Position numbers and translations under genes: made by a program. Below are positions 8,895-21,108 of a DNA stretch of 64,000 nt, piece after piece. The stretch's first letter is position 1; the number at the start of each line of letters is the position of its first letter. The stretch is from the NCBI GenBank assembly GCA_923172585.1, contig OV298644.1, positions 1,909,362 through 1,973,361 of the forward strand, in the 5' to 3' direction. Under the pieces are notes generated by a model, which saw only the letters and a list, made by a program, of their open reading frames with translations, was not told the origin of the DNA and ran no database searches. The stretch is from Haemophilus influenzae (lineage in GTDB: Bacteria > Pseudomonadota > Gammaproteobacteria > Enterobacterales > Pasteurellaceae).

Positions 8895-9779
8895 TTATTT
8901 TCCCAACCGTTTTAAATTAATAGCTAATTTTGGCGAAATTAAAATAACCAAAGTAATAATAAATTGCTTAATGCTTTTTGTTTTCTTAAAAATATCAAAA
9001 TAATATTTTGCCGCTTTACGCGATAAATTCATAATATGGGGATAAGCCAAAATATAGCTCGTGTTAATATCAAAATTACGAGCTTGCTCTACCGTTTTCA
9101 CATAATGCTCGCGAATATAATCAATGGATTTTTGCGTATTAGTGGTATCCGTAGACACACTTGAACGTTTAGTATGGAAAGTACAATAAGTTAGTGCTTC
9201 ATTAATTTTATAAGGAGTAAAACTTGGCTCTTGTAGCAGTTTTAACAAGAAATCATAGTCTTCCAAAGAACGAAGTACGGTGGATAATCCACCTATTTTT
9301 AAAAACATCTCTTTTTTAATCGCAACCATTGGCATGCCACCAATCTTATTGGCTAACAAAATACGTTCTGTCGAAATTTCTTGAGGTTCAATCGGTTGAG
9401 TCACATAAGTAAACCCTTCATTGACCATTTCACACTTAGCTGGATGATAAATAAAATTAATGTCTGGATTTTGCTCAATAACTTGTAATATTTTTTCACA
9501 TTTTTCTGGCATAAAACGATCATCATCATCGAGAAAAAGCAACCAATCTCCCTTTGATGCACGCTCACCAATATTACGACTTTCTGCTGCACCTTGATTG
9601 GTTTCGTTACGAATCACTGTAACTGGAAAAGAATAGCGTTTCTCAACGACTACTCTCTCTTTGGAGTAATCATCCACAATAATTACTTCAAAATTACTCG
9701 ATGTTTGTTGAGTTAAACTTTCTAATAAAGCTGGCACTTCTGCTTTTCGATTATAAGAAGGCACAATAATGCTTAACAT
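8895..9779 (-). CDS. lsgE: LsgE, family-2 glycosyltransferase of the lsg LOS locus
   Basis: Second family-2 glycosyltransferase of the cluster. The 294-residue protein opens with SIIVPSYNRKAEVPALLESL, has the nucleotide-binding VIIVDDYS, and the metal-binding motif LLFLDDDDRFMPEK near residue 90. A strong ribosome site (AAGGAAGG) precedes the ATG. It lies directly before lsgF and 11 bases after the end of the broken lsgD. It is intact, so if the locus is still expressed this enzyme could still be made, although upstream members are interrupted. Confidence 0.88.
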   Translation of the reverse strand: MLSIIVPSYNRKAEVPALLESLTQQTSSNFEVIIVDDYSKERVVVEKRYSFPVTVIRNETNQGAAESRNIGERASKGDWLLFLDDDDRFMPEKCEKILQVIEQNPDINFIYHPAKCEMVNEGFTYVTQPIEPQEISTERILLANKIGGMPMVAIKKEMFLKIGGLSTVLRSLEDYDFLLKLLQEPSFTPYKINEALTYCTFHTKRSSVSTDTTNTQKSIDYIREHYVKTVEQARNFDINTSYILAYPHIMNLSRKAAKYYFDIFKKTKSIKQFIITLVILISPKLAINLKRLGK

Positions 9780-9790
9780 AATTCCTTCCT

Positions 9791-10564
9791 TTAATTAGCC
9801 AAATTTTTCTTAATCGCAAAGATTTTTTTCAATGGATATTTCATTAATTTTTTAAGTAAATTATTGGATAAAGATCCACGAACACTTTCTAAATTGCTTA
9901 TCAATACAGGATTTTCAATTACCATGAGAGGGCGAACCACTTTATTTCTTATATTAAAATTCTGTTCAAAGAGTAAAAAATCATCCGCTAACCAAAATGG
10001 TTTATTTTGGGAAATTTGCTAGATAAATCTTCTTGCGGCTGATTTTTTTATAAGATAACCCACCGTGCCAGCAAAATAACTTTTATAAGGGAAAGCGTAA
10101 TTTACATTGCCTGTTTTTTTGCATAGAAAAGAAAAAGTTGTCGGATAATTAATTTCTAAATCAGTATCATTGAAATTATTAATTTTTGACTGTCCAAGCA
10201 ATATAATTTCAGCCTCAAGTTTTTCTGATAAAAGTGCGGTTAAATTTTGCTGAAAATCTAAGTGGAATAAAGCATCATCTTCACAGACTAACGCATAGCT
10301 ATCTTCAGCAATATCGTTGTCTTCAACAATTTTTTGATATACCGAAAGATGGCTTAATGTACAACCGATCTCGCAATTAGTCACATTACGAAAATAATAT
10401 GCTTTAAATTGTTCAATATTAAAAATAGAAGCTAATTCATCCCAATCTTTTTGCATGGTATTAATGGCAGAAAATATTTGGAAATCCTCAGTATTTTTTT
10501 GAGAAAAGAATAATTCCCGACGTTGAATATCTTTATCTAAAGAGATCAAATATTTTTTTAACAT
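9791..10564 (-). pseudogene. lsgD: LsgD, family-25 LPS glycosyltransferase, internal stop
   Basis: Family-25 (LPS biosynthesis) glycosyltransferase. The frame from ATG 10562-10564 (ribosome site AAGGA, 8 bases away) reads [17 protein letters not shown] and carries the family's acidic triplet in [17 protein letters not shown] at 10019-10021 stops it after residue 181 (SAARRFI). The same frame then continues cleanly ([17 protein letters not shown]) to a TAA at 9791-9793, which would give the normal length of about 257 residues. The truncated product would lose the C-terminal third. A longer start at 10594 would overlap lsgC and is less likely. Confidence 0.85.
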
Positions 10565-10575
10565 AAAATTATTCC

Positions 10576-11637
10576 TTATAAAATCCCTTTCCATTCTTCA
10601 ATAATTTTCTCAATGCCATAATCTTCACTCATTAAACGAGATTTGTCTGACATTTGTAGATAAAGTTCAGGATTATTCATTAATAAATCTAAACCTTTAA
10701 CCATTTCTTCAATATTATTTTTTTCACAAAGAAAACCATTTTCTTTATGTTCCACTAATTGCTTTACGCCAGGAGAACAATTAAAGGCAACAATAGGTAA
10801 GCCAAATGCCATCGCTTCAATAACGACTAAAGGCAAGCCTTCTGTTTGTGAAGGTAAACAATAAATTGAACTGCTTTCATAATAAAAAGAAACATCATTA
10901 GTACGAGGAATAAAATTAACTGAATCTTCAATATTCAATGCTTTAGCAAGATTTTTTAAATTTTCTTCTTCCTCACCAGAACCCACTATTTTTAAATTCC
11001 AATCTGGATATTTTTTTGCCAAAACTTGCCAAACTTTTAATAAATAATCAAAACCTTTATAAGAAAATAAATGCCCTACAGATAAAATAGTTTTATTTTC
11101 CAATTTTGCTAATTTATTCTTTGGCAAAAGCGTATTTGGATTAGCAATAGTAATTATATTATTTGTTTTAAATTTTTCTTGCCACAGCGTTTTTTCTGCT
11201 TCTGTCAATGTAACTATTTTATCGCAAGTTGTTACAGCTAAATATTTACCGAGCATGCGAACGAGACGATTGCCCGTAAAATTAAAAGAATAATGCTCCC
11301 ATAAAATATGTTTTATATTTAAATTAACCAACGCCAAAGCAGAAAAAAGCATAATTGCACCATCAACCACAATTAAGGTATCCAGCTGTAATTCTTTAAC
11401 TAATTCTCTTAATTTTTTAGTGATAGAAAAATAATCTTTTTTCAATGAATAGGGCAATTTATTCATTGCGTAAATATTAATTCTTTCATCGATTTGGAAA
11501 AAAGGCTTGTTACCGCCAATGCTAATAAAAGAAACATCATATCCCTGTTTAGCAAGAGCATTAACAACATTAATGGAAACTCGCTCCGTTCCACCCGCAC
11601 TTTCGATATTCATAATAAAGAAACCAATTTTTTTCAT
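10576..11637 (-). CDS. lsgC: LsgC, family-4 glycosyltransferase of the lsg LOS locus
   Basis: GT-B fold, family-4 glycosyltransferase, 353 residues. The N-terminal donor-fold opening is [25 protein letters not shown]. The C-terminal domain holds [18 protein letters not shown] and the E-X7-E catalytic/nucleotide motif in [21 protein letters not shown]. It sits one base after the end of lsgB and 11 bases before lsgD. It is intact between two interrupted neighbours. The transferred sugar is unknown from sequence. Confidence 0.9.
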   Translation of the reverse strand: MKKIGFFIMNIESAGGTERVSINVVNALAKQGYDVSFISIGGNKPFFQIDERINIYAMNKLPYSLKKDYFSITKKLRELVKELQLDTLIVVDGAIMLFSALALVNLNIKHILWEHYSFNFTGNRLVRMLGKYLAVTTCDKIVTLTEAEKTLWQEKFKTNNIITIANPNTLLPKNKLAKLENKTILSVGHLFSYKGFDYLLKVWQVLAKKYPDWNLKIVGSGEEEENLKNLAKALNIEDSVNFIPRTNDVSFYYESSSIYCLPSQTEGLPLVVIEAMAFGLPIVAFNCSPGVKQLVEHKENGFLCEKNNIEEMVKGLDLLMNNPELYLQMSDKSRLMSEDYGIEKIIEEWKGIL

Positions 11638-11638
11638 C

Positions 11639-12553
11639 TTAAATTTCCTTATAAATCGTTAATCCAAGGTCTGGAAATGAATCATAACAGAATTGCCATC
11701 TTGGAATACTCGTTCTAATAAAACGAATTTCTACATTAGGATGACTTAATAAATTAAACGCAACAGAACTGAAGAACGTATAAATAATCACTTTTTTATT
11801 TACTAAATGCTTAAATACGTAATCTTCAAAAATTAATTCAGATTCAACATAATTTACCCCATCAACTCGATAATCTTCTGCAGGATGAGGGAAATAATAG
11901 TCAAAAGGAATCTGATCTTTTAATTTTTTTATTAATGAGATATTTTCCTCTTTTGTATTTAACAATAGTTGCCCAATAAAAAATGAGACCTCGCCATCTA
12001 TATCACAATCTATTTGATTATCCCATAAAGAAATTGGTTCAATATTAGAAACAATATTTTTGTAATTAGGATAAACCGTATAATGTTTTTTTATTTTTTT
12101 AAATAATTTATTTACACTATATTTATCGCCAATAAAAGCTTTAATCAGTTTATATTTAAATGTGTCAGGCTCTCTCAATAAATTAGGATGTGGGAAAATA
12201 TTATCTGAACCATCATCAAAGGTATAAAGCTCTTTAAATGAAACATGACTAAGATAAGTTTGTAGCCATAATGAATTAAGATTGGCGAGAAAAACCTTAT
12301 CAAAACCTTTGTGCGTAATTTTATTCTTAAGCTGGCGCATTAACTTAAGAAAATCGAAACCTTTTAGATCTTTTCCCGTATCAATATTCATCGAATCACT
12401 ACAAACCTCCGCTAATTTACTCGCATACAAGGTTCTGATTTTATCCCATACCCCACCAAACATTACGCCAAAGAATTGTTCATTAGGATGTAATTCAATT
12501 ATTTTTCTCGCAATTAATACTTAAAAAGGTGTACAACAAAGAATGAGAGTCAT
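11639..12553 (-). pseudogene. lsgB: LsgB, family-52 sialyltransferase-like LOS enzyme, stop at codon 11
   Basis: Family-52 (CMP-Neu5Ac:LOS sialyltransferase type) enzyme. The natural start appears to be the ATG at 12551-12553, overlapping the lsgA stop. It reads MTLILCCTPF and then meets TAA at 12521-12523, where the conserved N-terminus continues (VLIARKIIELHPNEQFFG). After the stop the frame is open to 11639 and includes the family segments TFDDGSDNIFPH, FPHPAEDYR and FFSSVAFNLL. A product started at the internal ATG 12463 would lack the first 30 residues, including the Rossmann-like CCTP loop, so loss of activity is likely. In H. influenzae this locus supplies one of several LOS sialyltransferases. 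Confidence 0.82.
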
Positions 12554-13753
12554 ACGCTTTTACTCACATTAGATGTCATAAAATAAAGAAAAGTAATAAA
12601 GGAAAACGAACCGATAATTCCAGCATAAGGTATATAGTTAATTTCTTTAAAACTTAAAGCTACAAGGCTTGCCACATAAATGATTGTAGATAAAACGGAA
12701 CATTGGGAAATAAGTTTATTTTTAACATAATAGAAAAGATAATTAACTAAAATCATATAAGGAATACTTAATATGGTCGAAATTAAAAATAAAATAAAAT
12801 AATATTTCGTTCCCACAAATTGACTACCTAAAATCCAAACTAACACATCCTCAGGAATATTCCACATTATTAAGGCAGGAATAGGTATTAGCAAAAAGGA
12901 AAATAACGCCCATTTATGTAACTGTTGAATAACTAACTTTTATTGGTTTATTGCTTCATAAAAATAGGGGATAATCGCTTTATTAAGTGCTTGAATAGCA
13001 ATAGAAACAATTAAAGCAAGTTGAGCACCCATAGCATAAAGCCCTAAATCTGTTTCACTGATTTTGTGATAAATAAAATTACGTTATAACTGCACTTTTA
13101 AAAAAAAACTTGCATAATGTAAAATAAGCGGCAATTCATTTGATAAAATATAAAATAGGCGGATTGATAATGTCAAAATTGAAATTTTTTAGATGTCCTA
13201 CTCTTTCTGGAAAGAAAATAAGCAAAAAACCAGAAGATCAAATTGCTCAATAAAATTGCCAAAATTCATATTCAACAAAATCATTTTGATAATACTCAAG
13301 CAATGCGACAGTAAATACAGCTTCAGTAACAGTAATTGAAAATTGAATAAAAGCATAAGACCAAGCATTTTTCTGGCATTGTCTTACACTTAGCTGAACA
13401 TTTAAGAAAGATTGGAAAATTGAGGAAAGTGCAGCGTAAAATAATATTTCAGATTGAGCAATCCAACAAGCCATTAAAATAATACTGCCGATTATCCTGG
13501 TATAAGCATAGCTTGTATTGACAACTAAATTTAATGAACGTTTTCCGTAAAAATAAAAATAACAGTAAATTGCGCATTCTTAACTTGCTGAAACAACAAT
13601 TAAACGTTGAATTAACCAAGTTTGATAATAAGAAAGTGAGCCATACCCTTCTACGCCCAATTTACGCGATAATTAAACCAAAAGTAAAAAAGGAATTAAC
13701 ATTGACGATAATTCCTCAACAAGGTAAATGACACTGTCTTTAAAAACTTTCAT
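12550..13753 (-). pseudogene. lsgA: LsgA, O-antigen/oligosaccharide flippase (Wzx-like), decayed
   Basis: First gene of the lsg cluster, a multi-spanning flippase of the polysaccharide-transporter family. The start at 13751-13753 reads MKVFKDSVIYLVEELSS. A TAA follows at 13673-13675, where a [13 protein letters not shown]-type continuation is still legible ([18 protein letters not shown]). A second in-frame TAA follows about 30 codons on, then an open stretch (13474-13247, ACWIAQSEILFYAALSSIFQ). A frameshift ends that stretch near 13247. The C-terminal 114 residues are open again from 12894 to 12550. With two stops and at least one frame change, this is a true old pseudogene. Without a flippase the lsg product could not be exported by this route. 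Confidence 0.85.
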
Positions 13754-13974
13754 AAATATCACCGCACTTTTAGTGAATTCAAGCGTTTGTAAAACAAAAA
13801 ATAAACGGCTTATATCCCCAAAATAAAGGTCGCCAAACTATGACTAATCAATATAATAAAACCGCTCTAAACCAAACACCAGATCAAAGCTAGAACTTGG
13901 AAAACTTCTTACCGCACTTAGCGGAGAACCTCTTAAAAAAGTTGCAAGACTCATAACAACAAAAAATACATAAA

Positions 13975-14631
13975 GTGCTCATCGTAAAGGCATTAGCTAA
14001 ATTTCTTGCCATTATTAGTTTTAATTGGCTTTATATCATGAGTGCACCTTTTACTGGTTTATTGCAAACAGATAATGATGACATTCCAGCCCTTACCCTA
14101 GATGACTATAATCAAGCTCAAGCCATCGTGATATTAGGCGGTGGATCTTACGCAACGAAAAACCTTTAAGAAGAAACAGATTAAAGTGCAACAGAACTAG
14201 AACGGTTACGTTATGCGAAATTAAGACAAAAGAAAACGTTCTTATCAAGGTGAACCACGGGCTATTCGTTGATAAGCATGTTTGAACGCGATTTAACGGC
14301 AAAAGAACTTAACCAATTCTTTAATGTGCCAACACAATTGATCGAAAATCAAGCCAGTAATACGGAAGAAAATGCCAGTTTCACTAAAAATATTTTAATT
14401 AAAGATCATATTCAAAAAATTATTTTAGTAGCAAATCAATGGCATATGAAACGAGCCAAATATCTTTTTGAAAAACAAGGATTTGATGTACTTCCTGCTG
14501 CTGCAGCAAGATATGGCAGCAAAGGAAATCTATCTGCAAAATCTTTTATTCAAGACTTAGGTGCATTGAATAGCAATATGGTTTTATTAAAAGAGTGGAA
14601 TGATTATTGGAAAGTGCATTATGTAAAATAA
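13975..14631 (+). pseudogene. DUF218 (YdcF/SanA/ElyC-like) protein remnant
   Basis: Remnant of a membrane-anchored DUF218 protein. One frame keeps a hydrophobic N-terminal anchor (AKFLAIISFNWLYIMSAPF), the family core AQAIVILGGGSYATK, then stops (TAA at 14167, another nine bases beyond at 14182-14184, TGA near 14251). Between and after these the same frame still reads ATELERLRYAKL, FFNVPTQLIENQASNTEENASF and KIILVANQWHMKRAKYLFEKQGFDV, the later DUF218 motifs. A segment in the middle has lost bases. DUF218 proteins are linked to envelope carbon-lipid metabolism, but no defined role can be assigned here. The 221 bases before it, back to lsgA, hold two uptake signals and nothing else I can support. 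Confidence 0.75.
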
Positions 14632-14851
14632 TTTGATGATTAAAAACGATGACATGTTGTTCGACAAGAAAATTGTATTTGCTCATAAAAAATGTACACA
14701 TTAGTTAATTCATTAGTACAACTTTAGGCATTCAGAGGAATTAAAGGCTCAGCCATTAAATTCAAAATTTGACCTAGAAGAAAAACCTAATCTCTTAGAG
14801 AGTCGTCTTTAATGATTTTGTCTTTGTAAATTATTCTTTATGTATTACCGC

Positions 14852-17121
14852 TTATGCCAACTCAGCACGTAATTTTTTGGTTACATCCACCATCACTTTT
14901 AATTGGTCGATGGTTTCTGTCCAACCACGCGTTTTTAAACCGCAGTCTGGGTTTACCCATAAGCGTTCTTTTGGAATTACATTTAATGCTTTACGTAATA
15001 AATGTTCCACTTCCGTTGCCGTTGGCACACGAGGGCTGTGAATATCGTAAACACCTGGGCCAATATCATTTGGATATTTGAAATCTGCAAATGCGGTTAA
15101 TAATTCCATATCTGAACGTGAAGTTTCGATGGTAATCACGTCTGCATCTAATGCCGCAATGGCAGGTAAGATGTCGTTAAACTCGGAATAACACATGTGA
15201 GTGTGAATTTGCGTATCATCTTGCACGCCCATTGAGCTTAAACGGAATGCTTCGCCTGCCCATTGTAAGTATGCGTCCCAATCTGCGCGTTTAAGCGGTA
15301 AACCTTCACGAATGGCTGGTTCGTCAATTTGAATGACTTTAATGCCTGCTGCTTCTAAATCTAACACTTCATCAGATAATGCTACGCCGATTTGTTTACA
15401 TACGGTTGAACGTGGAATATCGTTACGCACGAATGACCATTGTAAAATAGTCACAGGGCCTGTGAGCATTCCTTTCATTACACGGTTAGTTAAACTTTGC
15501 GCATATTGTGACCAGCGTACTGTCATTGGCTCAGGGCGGGTAACATCACCGTAAATTACTGGTGGTTTTACACAGCGTGAACCGTAGCTTTGTACCCAAC
15601 CAAATTTAGTGAATGCGAAACCATCTAATAATTCCCCAAAGTATTCCACCATGTCGTTACGTTCTGCTTCACCGTGAACTAACACATCTAAATCTAATTC
15701 TTCTTGGCGACGTACTACATATTCGATCTCTTTTTTCATTGCCGCTTCGTAATCTGCAAGAGATAACTCGCCTTTTTTGAAACTTGCACGTGCGTGACGA
15801 ATTTCAGTAGTTTGTGGGAATGAACCAATGTTTGTAGTTGGCAGAAGCGGTAAATTTAACCACGCATTTTGCTTAACGATACGTTCTGCAAATGGCGATT
15901 TACGTTGATCCGCACCTTTTGGCAAGTTTGCTAAACGTTCTGCCACTTCAGGGCGATGAATTTCTTTTGACGTTGCGCGTGCATCTGCTGCCGCTTGGCT
16001 TGCATCTAATGCTGCTTGTACAGATGCTCTGCCATTATTTAACGCTTGTTTTAATACGTTTAATTCTTCTACTTTTTGTAGCGTGAAAGATAACCAGCTG
16101 TAAAGTGCGGTATTTTTTTCTTTTAATTGTACTTCCACTTCTAAATCAAATGGGGTATGCAATAATGAACAGCTTGGTGCAATCCATAAACGCTCACCTA
16201 ATTTTGCTTTTAATGGCTCTAATACATCTAACACTTTGTTTAAGTTTGCACGCCAGATATTACGACCTTCAATCACACCAGCTGATAACACTTTGCTGTA
16301 ATCTTCAAATGCCGCAAGTTGTTCTGGTGCACGAACTAAATCTAAATGCAAGCCTGCAACAGGTAAGGCTTTTAATAATTCAGCGTGTTCTGCAACTGAA
16401 CCAAAATAAGTGGCTAATAATAATTTTGCGTTCACTTTGCTTAATTCAGCGTAAACAGATTTATAGGCTTCAACCCATTCTGCTGGTAAATCTAATGCTA
16501 ATGCAGGTTCATCAATTTGAATCCACTCTGCCCCTTCAGCCACTAATGCATTTAATATTTCAACATAAACAGGCACTAATTGATTTAATAAATTGAAACG
16601 GTTAAATGCTTCGCCTTTTTCTTTACCTAACCATAAGAATGTTAATGGGCCAACAATCACAGGTTTGAAGTTTAAGCCTAACGCTTTTGCTTCACGGATT
16701 TGGTTTACATAATGTGCTGGATTAGCTTTGAAAGCGGTCGATTTTTGGAACTCAGGCACAAGATAGTGATAGTTCGTATCAAACCATTTGGTCATTTCAA
16801 TTGCGAATTGATCTTTGTTACCACGTGCAAGTTGGAAATATTGATCAAGGGTTAAATTTTGGCTATCAAAACCAAAACGAGCAGGAATTGCCCCTGTTGC
16901 CACTTGTAAATCTAAAATATGATCGTAGAACGTGAAATCGCCCACTGCAACGAAATCCGCATTCGCCGCTGCTTGATGTTTCCAGTTTTTTCACGCAACG
17001 CTTTCGCTAAATCTAATAAATCTTGCTCTGCTAATTCTTTACGCCAATAACGTTCTTGTGCAAATTTTAATTCACGTTTTGCCCCTACACGAGGAAAGCC
17101 TAAAATATGTGATGTTGTCAT
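14852..17121 (-). pseudogene. metE: MetE, cobalamin-independent methionine synthase, one-base frameshift
   Basis: Transfers a methyl group from 5-methyltetrahydrofolate-triglutamate to homocysteine to make methionine. The start (17119-17121, ribosome site GGGAG) reads [22 protein letters not shown], the typical MetE N-terminus. Frame is lost in an A6 run (T6 on the plus strand, 16986-16991). Restoring one A joins ALREKNWKHQ to the remaining 697-residue frame. That frame holds the C-terminal zinc site, with the ligands visible in [17 protein letters not shown] and NPDCGLKT. One missing base in a homopolymer is either a natural null mutation or a base-call error. MetJ-type operator boxes lie upstream. 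Confidence 0.88.
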
Positions 17122-17158
17122 AATAACTCCCAATTTAAAGTAATTTTTTTAATCATTT

Positions 17159-17174
17159 AGACGGCTAAACGTCT
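17159..17174. promoter_or_regulatory. MetJ met-box pair upstream of metE
   Basis: Two adjacent 8-bp units, AGACGGCT and AAACGTCT, each match the MetJ met box AGACGTCT at 7 of 8 positions. Tandem met boxes are the known MetJ binding arrangement. They lie 38-53 bp upstream of the metE start, fitting repression by S-adenosylmethionine-bound MetJ. Pattern seen directly; binding inferred. Confidence 0.72.
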
Positions 17175-17184
17175 ATACCAATAT

Positions 17185-17263
17185 AGAATGCTTGATCTTC
17201 ATTTATTATGCAAACTTATTATTTTCAGGATTTACATTAAATAAATTCATAATCAAGCATTCT
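17185..17263. repeat. 12-bp perfect inverted repeat between metE and lptG
   Basis: AGAATGCTTGAT at 17185-17196 and its exact reverse complement ATCAAGCATTCT at 17252-17263, separated by 55 AT-rich bases. It lies behind the met boxes. It may be a paired operator, a large stem-loop, or a small insertion relic. No T-run follows. Confidence 0.6.
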
Positions 17264-17314
17264 TTTATCTATCAAATAACGATGAATCAATTCAGCTAAC
17301 TTATTTCCTTAAAA

Positions 17315-18391
17315 TTAATCTCGCTTACGACTTAATAACCACCAAATCATTACAATGAAAAGCAAGCTCGGGATCAATGCACCAAAAATAGCAGGAATAC
17401 CGTAAACTACACTCGTTTGTCCTAAAATTTCATTAACAACATAAAATAAGAATCCTACACAAATCCCAGTAACTATCCTTGCGCCTGCAGTCACACTGCG
17501 TAGCGAGCCAAAAATAAAAGATAAGGCTAATAACATCATTACGCCAACGGATACAGGCTGGAAAATTTTACGCCAAAACGTGAGTTCAAAACGACTCACA
17601 TCTTGCCCTGTTTCACGCAGAAATGAAATGTAATGATATAAACCTGAGATAGATAATGATGTCGGACGCAAAGAAACCGCACCTAATTTATCTGGCGTCA
17701 AACTAGTTTCCCAAGTTTCTGATAAATGATTCGTTGTGATGATTTCATCTTTCGTAATCGTTGAATGATTAACTTGACGCAATGTCCATTTAGCTTCATC
17801 TTCAGAATAACTCGCCTGGTTTGCATGTTTTAATTTTATTAAATTATGCTGTTGATCAAAGGTATAAATATAAATATCGTCTAATTTTGTATCATCCGTC
17901 ACACGCCTAACAAATACAAAATGATGACCATCTTTCGCCCACACACCATTTTTAATTGAAAGTATTGAACCACCAGAAAGAGCCTTAGCGCGCATATCTC
18001 GTGCAAATTGTTCTGTTTGTGGAATTCCCCACTCCCCAATAATCATTGTAAATACTACTAATGGTAATGCAGTTTTCATTACCGCTATACCTATTTTAAA
18101 GCGAGAAAATCCAGCTGATTGCATAATAACAAGTTCGCTTCTGCTAGCAAGATTACCTAGTGCAATTAATGCCCCAAGCAATGCTGCCATAGGAAAGAAA
18201 GTTTCAATATCTTTCGGTATAGTTAAACCAGTAAAAATTACCGCTTGCCAAATATCATAAGTGCCTTTACCTACACTACGAAATTGTTCGACAAATTTAA
18301 TAATCGCCGACAATCCCACTAAAGTCATTAAAGTAGCAAAAATCGCGCCAAGAATACTTTTTCCAATATAACGATCAAGGGTATTTATCAT
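17315..18391 (-). CDS. lptG: LptG, LPS export ABC permease
   Basis: Inner-membrane permease of the LptB2FGC complex that extracts LPS from the inner membrane and feeds it to the periplasmic bridge. The 358-residue protein has the YjgP/YjgQ layout. Two to three helices come first ([25 protein letters not shown]), then a helix pair with [29 protein letters not shown] and its coupling segment. A periplasmic beta-jellyroll domain spans about residues 130-260, and three C-terminal helices follow. It overlaps the lptF stop by 4 bp. Essential in related bacteria, and intact here. Confidence 0.94.
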   Translation of the reverse strand: MINTLDRYIGKSILGAIFATLMTLVGLSAIIKFVEQFRSVGKGTYDIWQAVIFTGLTIPKDIETFFPMAALLGALIALGNLASRSELVIMQSAGFSRFKIGIAVMKTALPLVVFTMIIGEWGIPQTEQFARDMRAKALSGGSILSIKNGVWAKDGHHFVFVRRVTDDTKLDDIYIYTFDQQHNLIKLKHANQASYSEDEAKWTLRQVNHSTITKDEIITTNHLSETWETSLTPDKLGAVSLRPTSLSISGLYHYISFLRETGQDVSRFELTFWRKIFQPVSVGVMMLLALSFIFGSLRSVTAGARIVTGICVGFLFYVVNEILGQTSVVYGIPAIFGALIPSLLFIVMIWWLLSRKRD

Positions 18392-19491
18392 TTTGCCGAT
18401 CCTTTCTTACTGAATAAATAGCGAAATTTATACATTATTTCACTGTCCCAGCTATTCAACACCACAGCAAGTAAGAAAAATCCGATATTAACAAGCGGCA
18501 TTAAGAGTTCAGCCTCTAATTTTCCCGCTGAACCTGCAGATTTAAAAGAGCTTTGTAACAAGAAATAAATTAAATAGAGTAAAAGTGCGGGTAAAATTTT
18601 GGCAAATCTACCTTGTCGAGGATTTACGCGACTTAATGGTACAGCAATCAATGCCATTAATGGCACTGCCAAAATTAAGGTAATACGCCAATGCAATTCA
18701 GCTTTCGCAGAAGAAGAATCTAAATCGATAAGTTGAGACAATGTTAATTCTGCTACTTCATCATTGGTATTTTCTGCGGATTGATAACCTAAATAGGCGT
18801 GATATTCATCAAAATGCGTAATGCGAAAATCTGGCAAAACAGAAGTTCCTTCAACCCTTTTTGTATTTTTCAAATTTAAGACTTGATCACCATTTGGCAA
18901 CGCAATTAATTCCCCTTTTTCAGCTGTTATCACTGAAGGTTTTGTTTGTTTTTGAGGTGTCATTTGAAATAAATAAACATTGCGGATTTGATTATCTTTA
19001 ATCTTATCAATAAATAACACAACGTTATTGTTATTGGTAGAAATAAACTGACCTGAAGACAGCACGCCAACGGTTGGATTAGCCTTTGCATCTTCCACCA
19101 TATTCACTTGTTTTTGAATTGCCCAAGGCGAAAGCCATAATGCGTTATAAGCGGCAATACCTGCCGTTAATAAAGACATAATCAGTGCCACTTTAACCAA
19201 AATCCGTTGCCCCACACCGCACGCACGCATCACTGTGATTTCACTTTCAGCGTAAAGGCGACCAAAAGTCAGTAAAATTGCAATAAATAAACATAGCGGC
19301 AACATCAACTGCGCCATTGTTGGCATTCCCAAGCCTAATAAAGAGAAAACCAAATCAGCTGGCACATTCCCATTTGCCGCCGCACCTAATACACGCACAA
19401 ACTGCTGACTAAAAAAAATCAATAGCAAAATTAGTAAAATTGCGATTTGGCTTTTGAAAACTTCTTTTATTAAATATCGAATTAAAATCAT
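18388..19491 (-). CDS. lptF: LptF, LPS export ABC permease
   Basis: Partner permease of LptG. The 367-residue protein opens with [35 protein letters not shown], the conserved LptF start. It has the coupling region [21 protein letters not shown] (compare the LptG equivalent), a periplasmic domain at about residues 125-260 and three helices at the end. It is the first gene of the lptFG pair and is divergent from pepA across 107 bp, as is usual in gamma-proteobacteria. Confidence 0.94.
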   Translation of the reverse strand: MILIRYLIKEVFKSQIAILLILLLIFFSQQFVRVLGAAANGNVPADLVFSLLGLGMPTMAQLMLPLCLFIAILLTFGRLYAESEITVMRACGVGQRILVKVALIMSLLTAGIAAYNALWLSPWAIQKQVNMVEDAKANPTVGVLSSGQFISTNNNNVVLFIDKIKDNQIRNVYLFQMTPQKQTKPSVITAEKGELIALPNGDQVLNLKNTKRVEGTSVLPDFRITHFDEYHAYLGYQSAENTNDEVAELTLSQLIDLDSSSAKAELHWRITLILAVPLMALIAVPLSRVNPRQGRFAKILPALLLYLIYFLLQSSFKSAGSAGKLEAELLMPLVNIGFFLLAVVLNSWDSEIMYKFRYLFSKKGSAK

Positions 19492-19598
19492 CTTATTTCG
19501 TTTGTTTTTCTAAATCTAAAACGGAGGAAAACTGGATAAAATCGGTCGCATATGATAACTTATTTTCGCTGAATTAAACAGAAATTTAAGGACAACAA

Positions 19599-21073
<1,475 letters not shown>

Positions 21074-21108
21074 CCACAAAACTGGCACACGTTGCACCTT
21101 TAAATCGA

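Noticed and set aside
15892-16596. Leucine-rich plus-strand frames opposite metE
   Set aside because: They are antisense shadows of a well-conserved gene and show no domain.
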